In this document: one piece after another, positions 16,742 to 23,970 of the stretch | Position numbering within the stretch: the stretch's first letter is position 1 | Layout: the number at the start of each line of letters is the position of its first letter | Source: an uncultured bacterium | GTDB taxonomy: Bacteria > Planctomycetota > UBA1135 > GCA-002686595 | Length of the DNA: 60,433 nt | Assembly (NCBI GenBank): GCA_905480285.1 | Contig: CAJQPT010000027.1 | Span: 1 to 60,433, forward strand | Direction of reading: 5' to 3' | Notes under the pieces: model-generated | Told to the model about the DNA's origin: nothing | Seen by the model: only the letters and a program-made list of their open reading frames with translations | Database searches by the model: none | Translations under genes and position numbers: made by a program

Positions 16742-17719
16742 TCAGCGAGGCCCTAGGAGCGCCGCGCGGGCTCGCTCGTGCGCCGGAACCCTTGGGCGGT
16801 TCCACAGCTCATGGCGGCGCTCGTACTCTTCCCGCGAGATGGGCCGCCCGATCCGCTGTCCCCTTGCAAACCGCAGGTGAGACAGGGCTCGCTCTCCCGC
16901 CGAGACTCCAGCCTCGACCAGGAGCGTCCCGTCCGACCGCGTCGCGCGCAGTGTGTCAATCTCTGGCGCCGATCCGGGCAAGACCTCGGCGCTCAATTGC
17001 GAAGGCTTCGCAGCGAGCGGGTCGACCACCTGAACGGGTCCACGTACCGAGCCCGACCGCAGCCCCTCGAGGAGCTCCAGGGGCCCAACAAGCCCACGGG
17101 GCGCGACGAAGGACTCGTGGGTCGGCCTGCGCCACCCGTGGCCCAGGATGCGGCCCGATCCGCCGTCCACGGTCCACTCGGCCAGCCACGTTCGAGCGCC
17201 TGTCGGCTGAATCTCGCGGTAGGTGAGGGTGCGCCGCCGGCCCTGGAGTCGCTCCGTGTGAAGGACGCGCAGGCTGCCTTCCTCGAAGAGGACCTCGCGC
17301 TCGATCAGGGTCACGGTTGGGCGGACGACGCGTCGCTGGGCGATGAGCGCGAGCCCTCCTCCAGTGGGGCCGTCCACGTCCTCCCCCTCGCTCCCCTCGG
17401 GCGCGAGCAGGAAGTACTCACAGGTGGTCACCGGCTCCGCGATGGCGGCCGCGACCACCCGTTGAAGCCAGCCAAGGGTGCGGGAATCGTCCCCGGCGGA
17501 CGAGGGCGCTGACGCGCTCCGATCCCCCTGCTGGACCCACACAGACGATCCCGTGGCGAGGTTGACGCTGCCAGCCACCGCGACCACGAGGGCCCCCATC
17601 GCCACGAGCCCCCCCCGCTTGAAGCGAGGCTGGGCGAGGCCAAGGAACGAGAGCATCGCGCGCGCGGGCATTGGGGCTGCATCGACCGGATCTCCACAAC
17701 CCTTGAGCAGACCCGGCAA
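16742..17719 (-). CDS. Membrane-anchored protein of unknown function, first gene of the efflux operon
   Basis: 325 residues with one N-terminal hydrophobic segment (about 37-55, LVAMGALVVAVAGSVNLATG) and an otherwise soluble, probably extracytoplasmic domain. That domain has beta-rich stretches such as TVTLIEREVLFEEGSLRVLHTERL and RTLTYREIQPTGARTWLAEW, which remind me of LolA/outer-membrane lipoprotein carrier-like shells, but I cannot support a family. The TTG at 17719 has AGGGG eight bases upstream; ATGs at 17671 and 17656 are alternatives without a clear site. The gene ends 46 bp before the TolC-like gene and is codirectional, so it is likely the first cistron of the efflux operon and may be a substrate-binding or regulatory partner. 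Confidence 0.6.
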   Translation of the reverse strand: MPGLLKGCGDPVDAAPMPARAMLSFLGLAQPRFKRGGLVAMGALVVAVAGSVNLATGSSVWVQQGDRSASAPSSAGDDSRTLGWLQRVVAAAIAEPVTTCEYFLLAPEGSEGEDVDGPTGGGLALIAQRRVVRPTVTLIEREVLFEEGSLRVLHTERLQGRRRTLTYREIQPTGARTWLAEWTVDGGSGRILGHGWRRPTHESFVAPRGLVGPLELLEGLRSGSVRGPVQVVDPLAAKPSQLSAEVLPGSAPEIDTLRATRSDGTLLVEAGVSAGERALSHLRFARGQRIGRPISREEYERRHELWNRPRVPAHERARAALLGPR

Positions 17720-17730
17720 CCGCTCTTCCC

Positions 17731-17760
17731 CTAGGGCCCCCTAGGGCCCCCCTAGGGCCC
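17731..17760. repeat. 10-11-bp tandem repeat CTAGGGCCCC, 3 copies
   Basis: Units start at 17731 and 17741, with a third at 17752 after one inserted C. Each unit contains the palindrome GGGCCC next to CTAG, so the array can also fold. It lies just upstream of the first gene of the efflux operon, within the probable promoter/leader region. Confidence 0.85.
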
Positions 17761-17883
17761 CCGAGGCCTCGCCGGAGGCCGGCCCAGGGAGCCTGCGGTG
17801 CCCCCAGAGCCTCCCGCCGGAGTCCACGGCACGCCGATGGCGATCGCGGCGGAGTGCCCACTTGCTCCAGAGGCCGTGCGACA

Positions 17884-17943
17884 GGGGCCCCTGCGGTTGG
17901 GAACCCTGCGGCTGGGAACCCTGCGGCTGGAGATCCAGCTGCC
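17884..17943. repeat. 15-bp tandem repeat, 3 good copies plus one degenerate
   Basis: Units start at 17884, 17899, 17914 and 17929; the units at 17899 and 17914 are identical (GGGAACCCTGCGGCT). The minus strand would read Ala-Ala-Gly-Phe-Pro, close to the AAGAP units in the nearby MacA-like protein, although this copy is intergenic. Confidence 0.9.
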
Positions 17944-17982
17944 AGAGTCTCCTCCCGTCGCGGAAGGCTCCGCCCCTCGAAG

Positions 17983-18102
17983 CTCCGCTGCGAGCACGGT
18001 GGCACCCAGAGGCTCCCCTTCGAGCACGACGACGCCGCGATGCTCTCACTCGAGCGCGAGGACACCTGGAAGCTCCCCTTCGAGCGCGGCGGTGCCGAGA
18101 AG
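17983..18102. repeat. 30-bp tandem repeat, 4 copies
   Basis: Units start at 17983, 18013, 18043 and 18073. Each begins CTCCCCTTCGAGC-like and ends in GAAG/GAGG/GATG. The units at 18013 and 18073 agree best. The plus strand reads a decapeptide beginning LPFE or LSLE; the minus strand has an in-frame stop in one unit. The array starts 39 bp after the 15-bp array. Confidence 0.88.
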
Positions 18103-18122
18103 CCCCGGCGTCCGGGCTCCCC

Positions 18123-20162
18123 TCACTCCGGCCGGGCGAACCGGTAGAGCGCGGCCTCCGGTCGTTCGAAGATCCGCTCTGCGCCGAGGCGCAGGAGGAT
18201 CGAGTCGGTTCCGCGAGGGCCGACTCCGCGGTCCGTCGTGCGCCGGCGATCCAGCTCGGTCACCAGAATCAGGAGCGTTGTCCCCCTCTCCACCTCCGCC
18301 CGCAGGACCCGATCGAAGCGCGGGCTCCAGCCGTTGCGATCGCGGAACATGGCGTCCAAGAGCGCTCGGCGGTCCACCCAGCGGTCGCCGAGGGAGGTCT
18401 CGCCTGATGAAACCTGGCGCGCGGCTCCGAAGCGCGGCTGACGGGTTCCAGGCGGGGCCGCGTCATCCGCCCAGAGGCTCGCTCCGGCCAGCAGCGGCGC
18501 GAGGGAGGGGCTCTTGCCTCCTCGGGAACGCACCTCCCCCCCGCGCAAGAGCGCGACGGGCCCGTCGACCTCCGACGCCAACCGACGAGCCTCGCGGAAG
18601 GCCTCGCCGAGCCCCTCCTCGAGGTCGGGGTCGCGCGCAAGCTCAAGCCCCGACGCCGCCACTGTGAATGGCGGCCCGGCGCTCGATCCGCGTGCGGCGC
18701 CCGGGTCCCCCGCGGGGCTCCAGAGTCCGACGACGCCAGCGGCCGCCAGCACCGCCCCCACGGCGAATCCCGCCGCGCCCAGGGCCGCGAGACCCCGGGC
18801 GGCGAGCAGGGCGATCGGGGTCAGCGCGAGGCCTTCGAGGGCGTGCTGATCCCAGCCCACCGGCGCCACCGTCCGCGGGCCAGCGAGCGCAATCAGCGCC
18901 GCGGTGAGGAGCAGGAGGAGGCCATACCCCGAGGCCCTCTCGACGCGGGCCCAACGCCGACCGACGAGCGCTGCGGGACCGAGCAAGACCAGGACGCCCG
19001 CGCCGATGGCCGCCTCCGGACGGACGCCGCTCGTGACCTGATCAAGGACGAATCCTCCCTGCGTTCGGCCCGCCCAGAACGCCGGGAGGCAGGCCCCCAT
19101 GAGCAGCGGGATCAGCACCGACCGTCGAGCCACCGCGGCGGGAAGCCCCAGGGCGATGACGAGCGAGGCGCCTGCCCAGGGCTGAGCGAGCGCCGCGGCA
19201 CCGGTCATCGTGGCCGCGAGCCCGGGCCAGGGCCGCGCCCCACGGCGGACAGCGTGCAGCCCGGCGAGGAGCGCCGCTGACCAGTAGACGCGGGCCAGTA
19301 GCGCCGCGGGATCGAGCTCGAGCGCGGCCCGGGGGGGTGGCCCGCTGCCCCCGGTGATTGCCCGCCACACCGGATCCAATCCAACCGCCGAGAGGCACAG
19401 CGCAGCGGCGAGCAGGTCCCGGCCGGCCGCCCGCTCAGCGCGCTGCTCCCGGAAGGCCGCGGCCGAGGCCAGGTATCCGACGAGGGTCAGGACGAGCAGG
19501 GACCAGCCGACCAGGAGCGGCAGCACCTGAACGACTGAAATGGCCCCAGGTGCGGCCAGCCCGGCAAGTCCGATGCCCACGGCATGCCGCAGGTCCAGCG
19601 CGCCGCCATAGAACCAGGGGTTCGGCGTAGGGGCGCCGTCCATCGCGGCGTCAGCCAGGGTGATGTGAGCCACTGCCGCGGGCTCGGACAGCCAGGTCGC
19701 GACGCCTCCTGCGGAGGCCAGGAGGGCCCAGCCCCCCACCGCAGCGACGCCGCCGATGAGTAGCGCGCCGAGCGCGGCGCGCCCTGGTGGGGAGACGTCG
19801 AGTCGCCGCCGAGAGGCTGCAGCCGAGGCCAACCCAGAGAGCACGAACGGGAGCGCCCAGGCGACCTCGGCCTCGACGCCGAGGATGCCGCTCGCCACGG
19901 CGAAGGCGCCCCCGACCAAGGGCAGGCCGAGGAGCGATGAGAACAGCCAGAGCTTGAGCGCGGACGGCTCCACCGGAGTCAGGAGGAGCAGCGGACCGAG
20001 GCCCACTCCGCCACCCAGCACGAGGAGCACCGCGAGGACCGAGCGCGCCGTGCCCTCCACCCCCGTGAGGATCAATACCCCGAGCGCGACGCCAGCGATG
20101 GCCGCCGGGATCGTCACGGGCGCCGCTGAACGCGCGCCGGACGGCCCTTGCGCCTCACTCAT
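18123..20162 (-). CDS. Polytopic membrane protein, GT-C-like architecture
   Basis: 679 residues with about 12-13 hydrophobic helices over residues 15-480, then a soluble C-terminal domain of about 190 residues. The first large extracytoplasmic loop contains HITLADAAMDGAPTPNPWFYGG followed by DLRHAVGIGL, which resembles the substrate-facing loops of GT-C fold glycosyltransferases with a DxxxDG-like acidic motif. The C-terminal ending (RIFERPEAALYRFARPE) is a common closing beta hairpin in such proteins. A role in transferring a lipid-linked sugar to an envelope component is plausible but unproven; no specific family motif is certain. The start overlaps a 17-codon frame by ATGA. It follows the SLC13 gene on the same strand. 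Confidence 0.65.
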   Translation of the reverse strand: MSEAQGPSGARSAAPVTIPAAIAGVALGVLILTGVEGTARSVLAVLLVLGGGVGLGPLLLLTPVEPSALKLWLFSSLLGLPLVGGAFAVASGILGVEAEVAWALPFVLSGLASAAASRRRLDVSPPGRAALGALLIGGVAAVGGWALLASAGGVATWLSEPAAVAHITLADAAMDGAPTPNPWFYGGALDLRHAVGIGLAGLAAPGAISVVQVLPLLVGWSLLVLTLVGYLASAAAFREQRAERAAGRDLLAAALCLSAVGLDPVWRAITGGSGPPPRAALELDPAALLARVYWSAALLAGLHAVRRGARPWPGLAATMTGAAALAQPWAGASLVIALGLPAAVARRSVLIPLLMGACLPAFWAGRTQGGFVLDQVTSGVRPEAAIGAGVLVLLGPAALVGRRWARVERASGYGLLLLLTAALIALAGPRTVAPVGWDQHALEGLALTPIALLAARGLAALGAAGFAVGAVLAAAGVVGLWSPAGDPGAARGSSAGPPFTVAASGLELARDPDLEEGLGEAFREARRLASEVDGPVALLRGGEVRSRGGKSPSLAPLLAGASLWADDAAPPGTRQPRFGAARQVSSGETSLGDRWVDRRALLDAMFRDRNGWSPRFDRVLRAEVERGTTLLILVTELDRRRTTDRGVGPRGTDSILLRLGAERIFERPEAALYRFARPE

Positions 20163-20212
20163 CCGCCTGCCTCGCTCTTCAACATCGACTCATTGGGCTT
20201 GCTGTTCAACAT
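20159..20212 (-). CDS. Possible 17-residue leader peptide
   Basis: A micro-frame MLNSKPNESMLKSEAGG lies in the 54-bp gap between the SLC13 transporter gene and the membrane protein gene. Its stop overlaps the next start as ATGA, and GGTGAG (which includes the transporter stop) lies a few bases upstream of its ATG. It could couple translation of the downstream gene. It lies within a 27-bp imperfect duplication, so chance is a real alternative. Confidence 0.25.
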   Translation of the reverse strand: MLNSKPNESMLKSEAGG

Positions 20213-20227
20213 CCGCTCACCGGGCCC
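20174..20227. repeat. 27-bp imperfect direct duplication, 20 of 27 identical
   Basis: The two halves (20174-20200 and 20201-20227) share GCT-TTCAACATC and CTCA..GGGC. The second copy includes the last codons and stop of the SLC13 transporter gene, so the first copy looks like a duplicated gene end. Confidence 0.7.
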
Positions 20228-21836
20228 AGTCAGGCACCGAGTCCGAGACGCCAAGAAGCCCCTTGGACCATAGCTGAAATACGAGGGTGATGATCGCCGC
20301 CATGAGGAGGTTCATCCAGATCCCCGCGCGGGCCATGCGGGTCATGGGGACCCGATGCGTGGCGAACACGACGGCGTTCGGTGGCGTCGCCACCGGCATC
20401 ATGAACGCCGCGGAGGCCGCGAGGGTTGCAGGGAGCATCACGACCATCGGGTCGAGGCCCGCGGTGCTGGCCGCGGAGGCCATCACCGGCAGGAGCACGG
20501 CGGTCGTGGCGGTGTTCGAGGTGATCTCCGTCAGCCCTGCCACCAGCACGCAGACCGCCGCGACCACGAGCCAGCTCGACTGCCCCTCGAGGATCGGCGC
20601 GAGCGCCCCACCGAGGACGGCGTCCAGGCCGCTGACCTTGAAGGCGTGCGCGAGGCAGAAGCCTCCGCCCAGGAGCAGCAGCACATCCCAGGGGAGGCGC
20701 GACGCCGTACGCCAGTCCATCAGGAACCGCCTGTCACCGTCCTCCGCCGAGGCCTCGGGCCCGCCGCCGACTTCACCGCCACGCCATCCTGATGGGATCA
20801 CGAACGCCAGGATCCCCAGGAGCGTGGCGACCGTGGCGTCGCTGATGTCGTTCTTGTGCTGCGCGTACCACATGGGGTCCGACGCCTCCGCCCCCATGAA
20901 GAGCCGCGACCAGCCCGGGATCTCCAGGGCGCCGATGCGCAGGTCCGCGCGGAAGACCCAGAGCGCGGCGGTCGCAGCGAAGAGCAGGGCCATCCGCTTC
21001 TGCGGGACCGTCATCGGCCCCATCCGGCGCCGCTCCTCCGCCACCGCTTCACGTCCGGAGCCGGCCACGTCCGAGACCGGGTAGACCACGCGAGTGAGGA
21101 GGAGCCAGGCCAGGGGTACGAAGATGATGGTGAGGGGCGCGAAGGCGATGAACCACTCACCAAAGGTCAGCTTCGGGCCGTCTGGAAAGAGCGTCCCGAA
21201 CTGCCCGAGGAACTCCTGGTTCGGCGCGGTCCCCACGGGCGTTGCCATCCCTCCCACCGAGGCCGAGTAGGCCACACCGAGCAGGAGGCACCAGCCAAAC
21301 CGGCCGCCATCGGAGGGGCGTCCGGCGGCGACATCATCCTCCTCGACGCGCCCGAGGACCGCGGTCACGATCGGCAGCATCATGAGCGTGGTCGCCGTGT
21401 TGTTGATCCACATCGAAAGGAAGGCAGCGGCCGCCATGAACCCCAGGACGAGGCGGCGGCGCGACGAGCCCACCGCCTGGATCACCGCGAGAGCGAGGCG
21501 CCGATGGACGTTCCATCGCTCGAGGCCCAGGGCGATGATGAAGGCGCCCAGGAACAGCAGCACGAGATCGCGCAGGTAGATCGGCGCCACCTCACGGGCG
21601 TCGAGGACCCCGAGGAGCGGGAAGAGCGCCGCTGGGATCAAGGAGGTGGCGCCCACGGGAATCGCCACGCTCAGCCACAGCGACGCGGTGAGGGCGGTCA
21701 CCGCCGCGACGCGCCGCTGCATGGGGTCGAGTGGCAGCCCGGGGATGAAGAGAAGCCCCAGGAAGAGACAGGCTCCCAGCCCCAGCCCAGCTCTCCTGGC
21801 TATCTTGCCGCTCCGCTCTTCTCCGGCCACGCTCAC
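20217..21836 (-). CDS. SLC13/DASS-type sodium:anion (dicarboxylate) symporter
   Basis: 539 residues with about 11-12 hydrophobic segments. The two symmetry-related signature motifs are visible: SMWINNTATTLMMLPI in the first half and GLTEITSNTATTAVLLPV in the second. These Asn-Thr loops bind Na+ and carboxylate in the family (VcINDY-like). VGGMATPVGTAPN and MPVATPPNAVVFAT are the paired re-entrant hairpin tips. The likely substrates are C4-dicarboxylates, citrate or sulfate; the exact anion cannot be read. It acts in the cytoplasmic membrane. The GTG start overlaps the cutA stop (GTGA), so cutA and the transporter are coupled. Confidence 0.9.
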   Translation of the reverse strand: MSVAGEERSGKIARRAGLGLGACLFLGLLFIPGLPLDPMQRRVAAVTALTASLWLSVAIPVGATSLIPAALFPLLGVLDAREVAPIYLRDLVLLFLGAFIIALGLERWNVHRRLALAVIQAVGSSRRRLVLGFMAAAAFLSMWINNTATTLMMLPIVTAVLGRVEEDDVAAGRPSDGGRFGWCLLLGVAYSASVGGMATPVGTAPNQEFLGQFGTLFPDGPKLTFGEWFIAFAPLTIIFVPLAWLLLTRVVYPVSDVAGSGREAVAEERRRMGPMTVPQKRMALLFAATAALWVFRADLRIGALEIPGWSRLFMGAEASDPMWYAQHKNDISDATVATLLGILAFVIPSGWRGGEVGGGPEASAEDGDRRFLMDWRTASRLPWDVLLLLGGGFCLAHAFKVSGLDAVLGGALAPILEGQSSWLVVAAVCVLVAGLTEITSNTATTAVLLPVMASAASTAGLDPMVVMLPATLAASAAFMMPVATPPNAVVFATHRVPMTRMARAGIWMNLLMAAIITLVFQLWSKGLLGVSDSVPDWAR

Positions 21837-22177
21837 CGCTCACCCTCCCGGCGCAGCAAGCCCGTGACCCACGCGCCGTAGTCACGCGCGACCGCATGGG
21901 GAGAGAGCACCGAGACCGCGGGTGTGTCATAGGGGTGCAGCTCCACCACCCGCCTCACCAGCTCGTCCGCGAGAGAGCGGTGGGTCTTCATGAGCGCCAG
22001 CACCTCCGACTCATCCTGGACCGCCCCCTCCCACCGGTAGAGGCTCCGAACGCCCGGGACGATGTTGACGCAGGCCACGAGGCCCTCCGCCAGCAGCTGC
22101 CTCGCCAGCGCCGCCGCCTCCTCCTCTCCGGGGAAGGTGGCCAGGGCCAGCACGATTTCTCGTTCCTTGTTCACCAT
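21833..22177 (-). CDS. cutA: CutA divalent cation tolerance protein
   Basis: 114 residues, the full length of the PII-like trimeric CutA family. Conserved stretches are FPGEEEAAALARQLLAEGLVACV, GVRSLYRWEGAVQDESEVL, LALMKTH and the C-terminal HPYDTPAVSVL. CutA was named for copper tolerance in E. coli, but its molecular role is unsettled and binding of small ligands or metals has been proposed. It is first in the leftward unit with the SLC13 transporter, overlapping it by 4 nt, and is divergent from proline dehydrogenase. Confidence 0.93.
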   Translation of the reverse strand: MVNKEREIVLALATFPGEEEAAALARQLLAEGLVACVNIVPGVRSLYRWEGAVQDESEVLALMKTHRSLADELVRRVVELHPYDTPAVSVLSPHAVARDYGAWVTGLLRREGER

Positions 22178-22213
22178 CGTGAGCGTCCTCCACGGAGATC
22201 CTATGATCCGGGG

Positions 22214-22241
22214 GCAGCCCGGTCAGCGAATGGCCGGGCTG
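22214..22241. promoter_or_regulatory. Inverted repeat between cutA and the proline dehydrogenase gene
   Basis: CAGCCCGG and CCGGGCTG are separated by 11 bases in the 107-bp divergent promoter region. It could be an operator for a dimeric regulator or an RNA hairpin in the leader of the dehydrogenase gene. Nothing in the sequence decides between these. Confidence 0.35.
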
Positions 22242-22284
22242 GCTTCCACTCGGACGCCCGATCTATCCCAAGACCGCACCTGAA

Positions 22285-23181
22285 GTGAACCTCCTCGAAC
22301 GCGCCGTCCTCTCTGCTCTGCCCGCCATCCCGAGGCCGCTCATGCGGCAGCTCTCGGCTCGCTATATCGCGGGTGAGACGATTGAGGAGGCCCTCGACAA
22401 GCTCCGGGGGCTGCAGGCCCGCGGCTACCTGGGTGTCCTAGACATCCTGGGCGAGGACGTGGCGGACGAGGCCGAGGCGCGGGACGTCCTGCGGACCTAC
22501 CAGGCGGCGGCCACGGCGGCCTCCGAGGCCGGGCTCGATAGCTACGTCTCGGTCAAGCCGACCCACCTCGGCCTGCGCATCTCCAGGGACCTCTGCGAGG
22601 AGCTCTACGCCGAGCTGCTCCAGCACTGCTCCGAGATCGACGTCTTTGCGCGCGTCGAGATGGAGGACCACTCCACCACGGACGACACCCTCGAGGTCTT
22701 CCGCGCGCTCCGGGCACGCTTCGACAACGTCGGCATCGTGCTCCAGTCACGCCTCTTCCGGACGCCAGCCGACGTCGACGCGTTGCCGGACGACTGCGAC
22801 GTGCGGATGGTCAAGGGGATCTATCTGGAGCCCGCCGAGATCGCCCACACCCAGCCGGACCCCATCAGGCAGGCCTTCATTGACCTCACCGAGACCCTGC
22901 TCAAGAACGGCCACACCGTGGCGGTGGCCACCCACGACGGCGTGATGGCAGACGCGGTCCTCGAGCGGCAAGCGGCGGCGGGGATCGCCGAGGATCGCAC
23001 CTACTTCGAGGTCCTGCTCGGGGTCCAGGAGCGGCTCTGGTTGGACTGGAAGGAGCGCGGCAAGTGCGTCCGCGCCTATGTCCCTTACGGTCCCGAGTGG
23101 CGGGCCTACAGCCAGCGGCGCCTGCGCAAGAACCCCGAGATCCTGCGGCACCTCATCAAGGCGACGCTCAGGCTCTCCTGA
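22285..23181 (+). CDS. Proline dehydrogenase (monofunctional)
   Basis: 298 residues, the size of stand-alone ProDH/PutB TIM-barrel enzymes that oxidise proline to pyrroline-5-carboxylate with FAD. Family features are YVSVKPTHLGL (substrate/flavin region), FARVEMEDHSTTDDTLEVF, GIVLQSRLFRT, VRMVKGIYLEP, VAVATHD, and the C-terminal YVPYGPEWRAYSQRRL, which supplies the two Arg residues that grip proline carboxylate. No P5C dehydrogenase domain or gene is nearby. The start is a GTG at 22285 with no strong ribosome-binding site. A perfect hairpin overlaps the stop. Confidence 0.92.
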   Translation: MNLLERAVLSALPAIPRPLMRQLSARYIAGETIEEALDKLRGLQARGYLGVLDILGEDVADEAEARDVLRTYQAAATAASEAGLDSYVSVKPTHLGLRISRDLCEELYAELLQHCSEIDVFARVEMEDHSTTDDTLEVFRALRARFDNVGIVLQSRLFRTPADVDALPDDCDVRMVKGIYLEPAEIAHTQPDPIRQAFIDLTETLLKNGHTVAVATHDGVMADAVLERQAAAGIAEDRTYFEVLLGVQERLWLDWKERGKCVRAYVPYGPEWRAYSQRRLRKNPEILRHLIKATLRLS

Positions 23182-23189
23182 GGAGAGCC
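23171..23189. terminator. Bidirectional hairpin overlapping the proline dehydrogenase stop
   Basis: GGCTCTCC and GGAGAGCC pair perfectly around the loop TGA, which is the stop codon itself. It lies between convergent genes 15 bp apart and probably serves both strands. There is no T tract. Confidence 0.55.
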
Positions 23190-23196
23190 GGTCGGC

Positions 23197-23958
23197 TCAC
23201 TTCCCGAGCGCGAGGCGTCGCGCGAGGATCTCGCTGAGGGCACCCTCGGCCAGGATCTTGTCCATGGTCGCTCGATAGTCGTAGGGGACCCGGTGCCAGG
23301 TGAGCGAGTCCTCGGTCAGTACCGCGTAGCAGGCGCGGTTGTCGCCGTCTCGGGGCTGCCCGACGGACCCCACGTTGACGATCCGCTTCTCTCCCTGGGG
23401 AAGCTCGATCGTCAGCTCGCCCGCGCCCTCGAGGCCGAGGAAGCCGAGGTCCTCGGTGTGCACGCCGGGGTGGTGGGTGTGCCCACAGAGAGTGACGCCC
23501 TCGAACGACTCGAAGATCCCCCGCAGCTTGCTCGGGTTCAAGAACCCGTCGGTCGACAGGACGTACTCGCGCACCGGGTCCCTGGTCGACCCGTGGACGA
23601 AGTGGAAGCGGCCGATCCGGTGCTCCAAAGGGAGCTCCCTCAGCCAGCGCCAGCGGCCCTTGGTCTCCGAGGAGCTCCACCACCTCGGCCTGAGCTGCGC
23701 ACGGGTCCAATCGATGGCGGTGCGGGCGTGGGGGTTGAAGTCCTCAGCCCCATGGAACAGGGCCTCGTCATGATTCCCCATGACGGTGAAGTCCGCGTGG
23801 CCGCGGACCAGGTCTGCGCAGTGCGCTGGATCCGGCCCGTAGCCGACGACGTCCCCAAGGCAGCACATCGCCTCGACCCCGAGGGAACGCATGTGCGCGA
23901 AGACCGCGTCGGTGGCCTCCATGTTGGAGTGCAGGTCAGAGACGATCGCCAGCTTCAA
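23197..23958 (-). CDS. Calcineurin-like metallophosphoesterase
   Basis: 253 residues with the full dimetal set: SDLHSN (Asp8, His10), GDVVGYGPDP (Asp36), GNHDEAL (Asn62, His63), FHFVHGS, and CGHTHHP near residue 178. The layout matches YfcE/MJ0936-like phosphodiesterases and the related DevT/ApaH-like group, which act on phosphodiesters or nucleotide substrates in the cytoplasm. The natural substrate is not predictable. It is encoded 12 bp downstream of the nrnA-like gene on the same strand and so probably shares a transcript with another phosphoesterase of nucleotide turnover. Confidence 0.9.
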   Translation of the reverse strand: MKLAIVSDLHSNMEATDAVFAHMRSLGVEAMCCLGDVVGYGPDPAHCADLVRGHADFTVMGNHDEALFHGAEDFNPHARTAIDWTRAQLRPRWWSSSETKGRWRWLRELPLEHRIGRFHFVHGSTRDPVREYVLSTDGFLNPSKLRGIFESFEGVTLCGHTHHPGVHTEDLGFLGLEGAGELTIELPQGEKRIVNVGSVGQPRDGDNRACYAVLTEDSLTWHRVPYDYRATMDKILAEGALSEILARRLALGK

Positions 23959-23970
23959 GGTGCCTAGAGT

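Larger units (their letters stand above)
17720..18122. other. Repeat-rich intergenic block, no convincing gene
   Basis: 403 bp between the efflux operon and the polytopic membrane protein. It contains three kinds of tandem repeat: CTAGGGCCCC-type units near 17731, 15-bp units near 17884 and 30-bp units from 17983. Open frames cross it on both strands (for example 17854-18147 on the plus strand and 17752-18027 on the minus strand), but they are explained by the repeat period being a multiple of three. They lack homology I can recognise, and a neighbouring minus frame is interrupted by TGA. Confidence 0.7.

Noticed and set aside
14839-17226. 795-codon plus-strand open frame
   Set aside because: It is antisense to the TolC-like gene and its unknown neighbour, has the His/Glu/Arg-rich composition typical of antisense frames in GC-rich DNA, no signal peptide and no recognisable domain.
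17884-18102. Possible CRISPR-like array
   Set aside because: The repeats are directly adjacent with no spacers, units are 15 or 30 bp and degenerate, and no cas gene is present.
17854-18147. 97-codon plus-strand frame with pentad and decad repeats
   Set aside because: Not listed as a gene because the repeats explain the open frame and it runs into the end of the membrane protein gene. It is kept as a finding about the repeat island.
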